Of a DNA stretch of 64,000 nt, positions 57,532 through 64,000 are shown piece by piece. A model generated the notes under the pieces. The model saw only the letters and a list, made by a program, of their open reading frames with translations. It ran no database searches and was not told the DNA's origin. Source of the DNA: Rhizophagus irregularis (lineage: Eukaryota; Glomeromycota; Glomeromycetes; Glomerales; Glomeraceae); assembly GCF_026210795.1 (NCBI RefSeq), contig NC_089445.1, forward strand, positions 3,224,001-3,288,000. Direction: 5' to 3'. The translations under genes were made by a program, and so were the position numbers. Position 1 is the stretch's first letter; each line of letters starts with the position of its first letter.

Positions 57532-58170
57532 CAGGTAGAAAACCTTTTTGGGATAAAAGTCATGATACAGATCTTATTATTAAAATATGTGATGGAGTTC
57601 GTCCCCCAATTGTAGAAATGCATCTAAAGTATATTGAATTAATGAAAGAATGTGGCATTCTGATCTGAATAAGAGACCAATAGCAACTGAATTAGAAATA
57701 AAATTTCGAGTATTTGGCACGAATTTCTTAATTTGTATTTCTAAATCTCTAATTAAGAAATACTGAATAAGTTTTATGCCATGAAAACCCAATGCCCGAA
57801 GAGTTTTCTGACTGTTTAGTAAATAAATCTTATTTTACCCAAAAAGATTATTAATGATGAGCCGTTTTATTTATATGGTTCATATTAAGGAAGTATCAAT
57901 CCAAATGGAAATATAAATTCAGCAGATATTGGGCCTATAATAATAAATAACCCAGGTGCTACTATATATATATAAAAGCAGACCTCTGAGCGTTATGATA
58001 AAATATGCAGAATCTACCAGAAGTTTAAAAACTCAAAGTAAGAAATATTCTTTATATCCCATCTCAATTAGTTAATCATAATTTTAAAAAATTTGCCTCC
58101 TTTAGATTGTTTGACAAATAAACTTGGGAAAAATGATGCGCCACTGCAAATCCTATATAAAAATCCGTAG
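57532..58170 (+). pseudogene. Protein kinase fragment, downstream part of the split pseudogene
   Basis: Immediately after the transposon end the frame resumes with RKPFWDKSHDTDLIIKICDG and continues as VRPPIVEM, YIELMKEC and, after a one-base loss near 57650, WHSDLNKRPIATELEI. These are kinase subdomains X and XI, with the invariant Arg in NKRP. Further down, SRPLSVMIKYAESTRSLKTQ (about 57976-58038), a possible GT...AG intron and DCLTNKLGKND resemble the C-terminal tails of the expanded mycorrhizal-fungus kinases. The upstream part is at 12855-13113. Confidence 0.78.
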
Positions 58171-59395
58171 CACAAGCACAGACATCCAATTTAAATATTC
58201 AGGGTACACCGTCGCACACCGATTTTTTTATGCAAGAAATGAAAGCATACAAGCAATACTAGTTTTTATGAATAATTTGCAGTTTTAATTTTTAAACATT
58301 TAAGTTTTACGCACGATGTAAAGTAATATCTCATCATAATTTTAAAATAAAGAATTTGACACTATATACAGATCGCACTATATAGTAAACGATATCAGGT
58401 GATCTTCATTTTAATAGTGATATTTCTTGTGATTGGTTACTTTGCTAATTGGCTATCCTGGAAAGGAAGGAGAAATTCACTAATTTGGTTAGCTCTTATG
58501 CGCTAAGTATTTTTATATATTGAAATTGATATTGAATTGATATTGAGTTGATATTGATATCAATATTATGAACAATGGTTGTTTATATATAAAAAAAACT
58601 TTTGATCATGATCTGCGGTATGATCCGAACAAAAATCTGAAAGCTAACCATATATTAGTATCAAGTAAATATTTATTATTTATATACATTATTCAGGAGG
58701 CTAATTGTTGTGATTAATTATAATAGGAATTGAAGGAAGTTAAATATATAAAAGCAGTTGAAATAACGAATCTATATTATATAATTAAAAAATACATGTT
58801 GATCTTCTAACATTTAGATTATCCTGTATAAATAATTTTTGAATTGTGTACCGCATGATTCAGTGCCTGATTTAAGCTTAAAAATTAAGGCCATTTATTT
58901 GATCGGCAAACATATAGGTTTGTATGTCAAATCTATATAATTATAAATCCGTAACAGAGTAAAGTAAGCTAATAACCTAACTATAAAATCGGGTAGGTAG
59001 CAAGTAAGTAACGGAAATTGGCTAAGTAAGTAACGTAAAATTACTATTTTAGGTCAATTTACGTTACTCCCTTATATAAGGCACAGATCATCTGGGTTTT
59101 TTTTTCAATATGTCACATGATGTACAATATATAAAGTAAATTTATTAATCGACTGATGGCTGATTTTTTTCTTAGCTAATTTTTGATCGGTTAAAATTTT
59201 ATTGCAAAGATATTTTTTAAATTTTTTTTTGCAAATATATTTATTCAAAATAATCTTATTTAATGAAATTTTATTTGCAAATATTAAAATTTAAGTCCCA
59301 CATTTTCGATTTTAAAGAAAAAAAATCACTGTATTTATTTTTAATGAAGTGATACAAATAAAAAACAATAACAATAAATAAAAAAGATCATTAAA
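58171..59395. other. Non-coding AT-rich stretch
   Basis: No gene supported. Around 58985-59080 AAGTAACG/CGTTACT words occur in both orientations and may be a small old MITE. Confidence 0.45.
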
Positions 59396-59805
59396 TTGCA
59401 ATGATCAAGGAGAAAGATGCTAATAAAAAAAATGAGATAACAATGGAGTAATGGAAAGTAATAGAAGAAGTAATGAGAAGTGATAGGAAACAAAAAGGAA
59501 AAATAGGACATGATGGATGATGAAAAAGAGTGATGAGAGACGAAAAGAAGTGATGGGAAGACGAAGAGGGGTGGTGAGAGACGAAAAGGAGTGATGGAAA
59601 ACGAAGAGGAGTGGTGAGAGACGAATAGGAGTGATGGGAGTGATGGGAAATGAAAAGAAGTGATGAGAGGCAAAAAGAAGCGATGAGAGACAAAAAGAAG
59701 TAAACAGGAGAGAAAAAGAAATAATGGAAAATGAAAAGATGTAATAGAAAATAATAGGAGACGAATAATGAGAAGTAATATGAGGTGAAAAATGATGAGA
59801 CTTTA
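59396..59805 (+). repeat. Purine-rich degenerate tandem repeat
   Basis: About 400 bp in which the plus strand is nearly all A and G, with recurring AGTGATGAGAGACGAAAAGA-like units of about 26-32 bp. The strand asymmetry is extreme. The complementary frame (F/S/L-rich) is an artefact of this composition. Confidence 0.85.
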
Positions 59806-59807
59806 CT

Positions 59808-60059
59808 TTGAATCAATGTTATTTTCCAGTATGTGTTGCATTCTCAATAACAATTAATAAATCACAAGGGCAAGCTCTGAGCAGGGTTGGTGTTTACCTA
59901 CCTGAACCTGTCTTTACACATGAGCAATTATATGTTGCCTTCTCAAGAGTAACTGTATATCAACATATTAAGGTTTTTATAGATAATGGTGAGAACTGCA
60001 AGACAAGAAACATTGAATACTGTGAAATATTTCATTCTATAAATAGAATTCACATTTAA
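59808..60059 (+). pseudogene. PIF1-type helicase C-terminus (Helitron remnant)
   Basis: The frame encodes the last helicase motifs of PIF1/Helitron helicases: VAFSITINKSQGQALSRVG (motif V) and THEQLYVAFSRVTVYQHIKV (motif VI with the SRV signature), then a short tail ending at TAA 60057-60059. The upstream nuclease and helicase parts are absent; a purine-rich repeat sits directly before it. PIF1 helicases with this C-terminus are carried by Helitrons, and a matching Helitron 3' end follows about 110 bp downstream. Confidence 0.8.
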
Positions 60060-60163
60060 TAAATTTATTAGATTATTTTCTTCTAACCTTATCATACTGT
60101 AAATAATATTATTAAAATACTAAGCCTATTTCTCCATATCATTGTTACTTTTCTGGGCAAGTT

Positions 60164-60197
60164 TTATTCCCGGCGCAGCGCGACAGGTTACACCTAG
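60164..60197 (+). mobile_element. Candidate Helitron 3' terminus
   Basis: The sequence CCCGGCGCAGCGCGACAGG, a GC-rich short hairpin in an AT-rich setting, is followed after a few bases by CTAG (60194-60197) and T. Helitrons end with a GC-rich hairpin about 10-12 bp before CTRR, and insert 5' of a T. The location just downstream of the PIF1 helicase fragment in the same orientation supports this. The 5' end (TC) was not located. Confidence 0.55.
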
Positions 60198-62022
60198 TTT
60201 TATTAAAAAAAAATATATACCTGAATTTTATTAAAATATATATATCCGAATTTTATTAAAAAATATATATTTTTTCCAAATTTTATTTTATTACAGTAAA
60301 AATATATATATACCCGAATTTATTAAATTTATTTATTGAAAAAATATATAATCGGGATTAAAAAACATCATACAAACTTAATTATTAAAAAACATTATAT
60401 GAATTTAATCATTAAAAAAAATTATATGAATTTACATTTTATTAAAAAAATAAAGGACAGAATTCTTTTTATATAAAAATATTAATTGTGTAGACATAGG
60501 ATCGTCCAAATTTTGATTTGAAATATCCATATCGTGTGAAGTAAATTTTATTGAATAATTTTATTTTGGTTAGAAATGAAAAAATTTTTTAAAAAAAAAT
60601 TTTTATAAATCTCAAAAAAATTCTTCTTTTAAGGCCAATTACAAGATTATTAAATCGAAACGTAAAAAAAATAATTAAATTATTTTAGATGAAAAAATAA
60701 TAAATTAAATTATTTATTTATTTTAAACGAAATTAAATTATATTCTTACCAATACTTTTGTTTCTGCAAATAAATGTTAAAATTTATAGTATATATCATA
60801 CTCTTAGTAAGGCCCTAGGGTATGACTCTAGTTTACTATATTAAAAATGCGTGTTTCATTCCAATGGTGCTACAAACTTATCATAATAAAAAAGGATGTA
60901 TTTTAAACACTATGTATTTGAAACGTATTTCTATTTTTAAAAATATCTTTGTTACATAAATTGTTATTGCAAATGCAATAATAAATATATTTTATATAAG
61001 ACCTTTGTTGATGATCGTAGTCGCATGGTAGTTTCTAAGCTTTAAAAGTAGATGATCGACATTTTTGGATTTTGTTACGATTCTCAATAAGGACGAACCT
61101 AATTTTATTAATTCTATGTAAAAAATTAAACGAAATCCAATCTGGTTGAATTTTCACTCGTTCGCATGATTCATTACTATTATTTTCCTTTTTTTTTGCG
61201 TTTTTGAAAGATTTTAAATTATTAAATTATGCATTTGGTATACTTAGGAGATATCACTAAAAATCCTTTTCTTATTTGATAAAATGCACATATAATTATC
61301 GAAATATGTTAATTTATCTCTATTTTAAAGAGGACGCAATTATCACTAGTCATCAACTTGTAAATGATGCTCCTTTATATAAAAAAAATCGATTTCATGT
61401 TTAATTTTGGAAAATGAAAAAGACTCGGAGATTGAAGTACACCAACAATTATGAAATTCAAATAAAGTGGATGAACAATATCTTTTTTTTAAAAACTTTG
61501 TAACACTTGAAACAAAAGGACTTGTTGACATTCAAAAAAAAAGATCAATAAACATGTTTTATACAGAATGCAGTTTTATTTGTCTATTCATATGCAACAA
61601 TCATTGATTAATGACGGTGATGTTTAACTGACACCGATCATGTGAGTGGCAAGATCGCGTTGTTTATATTTATCTGGTTTTTTAAGTGGTCCACAGCTTA
61701 TTTGACTCTATTTGTCACAACTCGGAGAAATTTGGAGGGACACCGTGATTGCCTTGTATTACTTATTGTTTACAAAGAAGTGATACGAACAATTAATAAA
61801 ACATCTTTGTTAAAAATTATATATAATGGTCATAAATTTGCCAATGTTAAAATCTTGTGTTTGATAAAAAATCTCTACATAATACATAATCTTTAAAATC
61901 TTGTATTTGATAAAAAAAATCTCTACATAATACATAACCTGCTAAAAATTCTAAACTCATAAAAGAAATTATAGATAAATTTTATAAATTTATAATCAAC
62001 CAAAACATTGAATTAGTATTAA
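60198..62022. other. Non-coding AT-rich stretch
   Basis: 60200-60470 holds degenerate repeats of the type CCGAATTTTATTAAAAAATATAT. The rest contains no supported gene; short frames at 61346-61531 (-) and 61642-61896 (+) lack motifs. Confidence 0.5.
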
Positions 62023-63504
62023 ATGGTAACAAGAAGAGAAGATGATACGCTTCAGGGCATTCTTCAAATTTTTTATAAGAAACTTCAAATTACTGAAAAA
62101 ATACTTCTTTACGCATATTTAATTGACATGACTCTATACACATTTTTATTTACTATTTATTTATTAGTATCTGGAAAATTTGTTACTAATATTGCATCTC
62201 TTGCACTGATACTCTTTCCTATTATTTCTGGAATAACAATGGTAGGTTTTATTTATTTATAAATTTGCTTATCATAAATATCAATTTTTTTGACATTCTA
62301 CTTCATTTATAGTTTTACAGCAAAACAATCTTACATGGAATTTCATTCCTTGTAGTACATTCCTTTCCTCTTATCGTAGGCGTGTTCCTTTTTTACACGC
62401 AAAGAAACACTTGTTCGGATTTACCATCAGAATTTTGCTTCTTTCCGACAAATGTAACATTTTATACATCAGGCGTACTCTTACTTATATTTTTAATTAT
62501 ATCCACGATATTTTATTGCACAATGATATATCATCTTTGGTCAAAAAAGTAATTTACGACAATACTTCATATTTATATTTTAAATATGTAATAAGTAGTA
62601 AAAAACTTACAAAAATTTGTATAATTAATTAGGATATGGCCTATAAGACATAAATATCCATACATAAATGATAAAGATATAATAAGTAAGTGAATAACAA
62701 TTGGTTCTCATAATAATAAATGCAGCGCTAATTTTTTTAAAGAATAAAATAACAATTGTTTCTTTTATCCACAAAATTCTAATATTTTTTTTTATTTATT
62801 ATTTAGGCATGGATGCTATATACCAAATACAATTCCCAATTTTCCATGCGAAAATCATGATTATAGGATTGTATACAATTTTATATATATATACGGTTTG
62901 GATTATAAGCATATTAGAGAAAAACCTACGTGGAATGAGAATTATTAATTTTTTTGTCCCATTAAATATCGTAATTATATATTATGCATATTTGATGTTG
63001 AAAGGTGTAAGTATCAAAAATATATTATTAACTATAAAATTTATCATAAACTTTCTTAATAACATTTTTTTTTTACTATTAGGTAAGAGATGAGAAAAAA
63101 TGGATGATGTACATCGTATATTTTGGGAACATTTTTCAAGCCATCTTTTTATATTATGCAACAAAAGATATTTGTTATAGTTCTCATAAACCATTTTCTT
63201 TTACATATTGTTTTAAATATGGCGCTTTTTTCGATGTGTTTTGTAGTTTAACAGTAATATCCTGGATAATATTGATTTTATCCACATGGAATTCGATTAG
63301 ATGTCAAAGAAATTTCGGGTTGCATCTTGGACAATTTCGTAAGTAAATTTAATCTATTGAAAATCGATAGAATAGCTATTTATTTTACTAATATATCATA
63401 TATTATTTTAAATTTATTTTTTAATATTAACAGTAAAGTATGAACCGATCCCTGATGTATTTAAATCAGGTACAAAATTAGAAAGTATAGAACATATTTT
63501 GTAA
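62023..63504 (+). CDS. Six-exon multi-pass membrane protein (host gene)
   Basis: Exons 62023-62241, 62313-62548, 62633-62685, 62807-63006, 63083-63338 and 63434-63504 join in frame through GT...AG introns of 64-121 bp to give a 344-residue protein. All phases agree (0, 2, 1, 0, 1) and no stop is met. It starts MVTRREDDTLQGILQIFYKK and has about seven to eight hydrophobic helices, for example LIDMTLYTFLFTIYLLVSG, HGISFLVVHSFPLIVGVFLF, GVLLLIFLIISTIFYCTMIY, IMIIGLYTILYIYTVWII and VFCSLTVISWIILILS. A short Cys-containing loop (RNTCSDLPSEFCFFP) lies between helices three and four. The C-terminus is soluble (KYEPIPDVFKSGTKLES). No family recognised; a receptor-like or transporter-like role is open. 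It is the only intact host-type gene in the window. Confidence 0.8.
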
Positions 63505-64000
63505 TAACAATTCTATAAATAATGGTAAAGAAAACTGGTTATAAATTGTAAAAAAACCTTAACGTTTAAATAGTAAATTAATTTATAAACATGAACATAA
63601 TACAAGTCACATTAGAAACCTTTTTTTTAATTTTATAAATGATAGTACCATGCATTTATTTTACAAGCAAATTAAAGAACATATAATAATTACACCCAAC
63701 ACTAGAACACAAAAAATTCCTTGTATAATTATCCACCCCTTTCATAAACCTATTATTTCCTTCAATAGATTGGAATAATTATTATAAATTGTTTATTTTA
63801 TCAAATTTAATACGAAGAACATAAATCGTTTTCTTCCAATATTCACTGGTCGAATTTACACTAGAGAAATTTTATATACACGTCACATTTCATATTGATT
63901 TACCAGAAATTTCAATTAAATCCAATTAAAATGTACATTGCAGAAATTTGTACTAGTAACTTGTCCAATTTCCATGAAATGTATAGTAATTTATAAGTTT
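63505..64000. other. Non-coding flank
   Basis: AT-rich, presumably 3' flank of the membrane-protein gene. Nothing supported by sequence. Confidence 0.5.

Noticed and set aside
59341-59816. Ser/Phe/Leu-rich minus-strand membrane-like proteins
   Set aside because: They are translations of the purine-rich tandem repeat; there is no start context, motif or intron pattern.

Overview
The window looks like a piece of a large, AT-rich, repeat-laden fungal genome. The best fit is an arbuscular mycorrhizal fungus (Glomeromycotina, Rhizophagus-like). Reasons seen: short AT-rich GT...AG introns, fungal-style Plavaka/CACTA transposases, remnants of an HKD-type kinase of the kind expanded in those fungi, and several fungal DNA transposon types. 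The species is an inference. Only one intact host gene was found: a six-exon multi-pass membrane protein at 62023-63504.

Layout. 1-7433 is AT-rich non-coding DNA with one small MITE (149-427). 7434-11612 is a full-length hAT transposon with an 8-bp target duplication; its transposase is interrupted by a foldback MITE (8907-9778). 12031-12558 is a small antisense pseudogene. From 12855 to about 58170 lies one kinase pseudogene split by a nest of insertions. A DDE transposon with a TTA target duplication (13114-57528) sits in the kinase. Inside that transposase sits a 41.2-kb Polinton/Maverick-like element (15032-56240) with about 467-bp terminal inverted repeats and a 5-bp ACATA duplication. 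After it come non-coding DNA, a purine-rich repeat, a Helitron remnant (59808-60197) and the host gene.

The Polinton-like element is the centre of interest. With later insertions subtracted it is about 14.7 kb. It encodes, between the inverted repeats: a zinc-ribbon protein (-), a DD36E retroviral-type integrase with chromodomain (+), a Gag-like plus retropepsin polyprotein (-), an A32/FtsK-type packaging ATPase (+), several small proteins (-), a compact family B DNA polymerase (-), an SF3/D5-like helicase with an acidic C-terminal extension (-) and a 147-residue terminal gene (-). I recognise no jelly-roll capsid protein and no Ulp1-like protease. A Gag-retropepsin module occupies that place, which is unusual and may be the undescribed system here. 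The element is dead: most genes carry one or more in-frame stops.

Four later insertions broke the element: a mariner/pogo-type MITE in the integrase (16761-25417), which itself received a full-length LINE (17057-24882); a 1.7-kb MITE in the polymerase (32869-34588), which received a 177-bp hAT MITE; a Plavaka-type element in the helicase (38233-44482); and a CACTA element with an intact Tnp2-like transposase at the last gene (45841-55736), which received a truncated LINE (53169-54968). In each case where the target is coding, removing the insert and one duplication restores the reading frame, so the order of events can be read directly.
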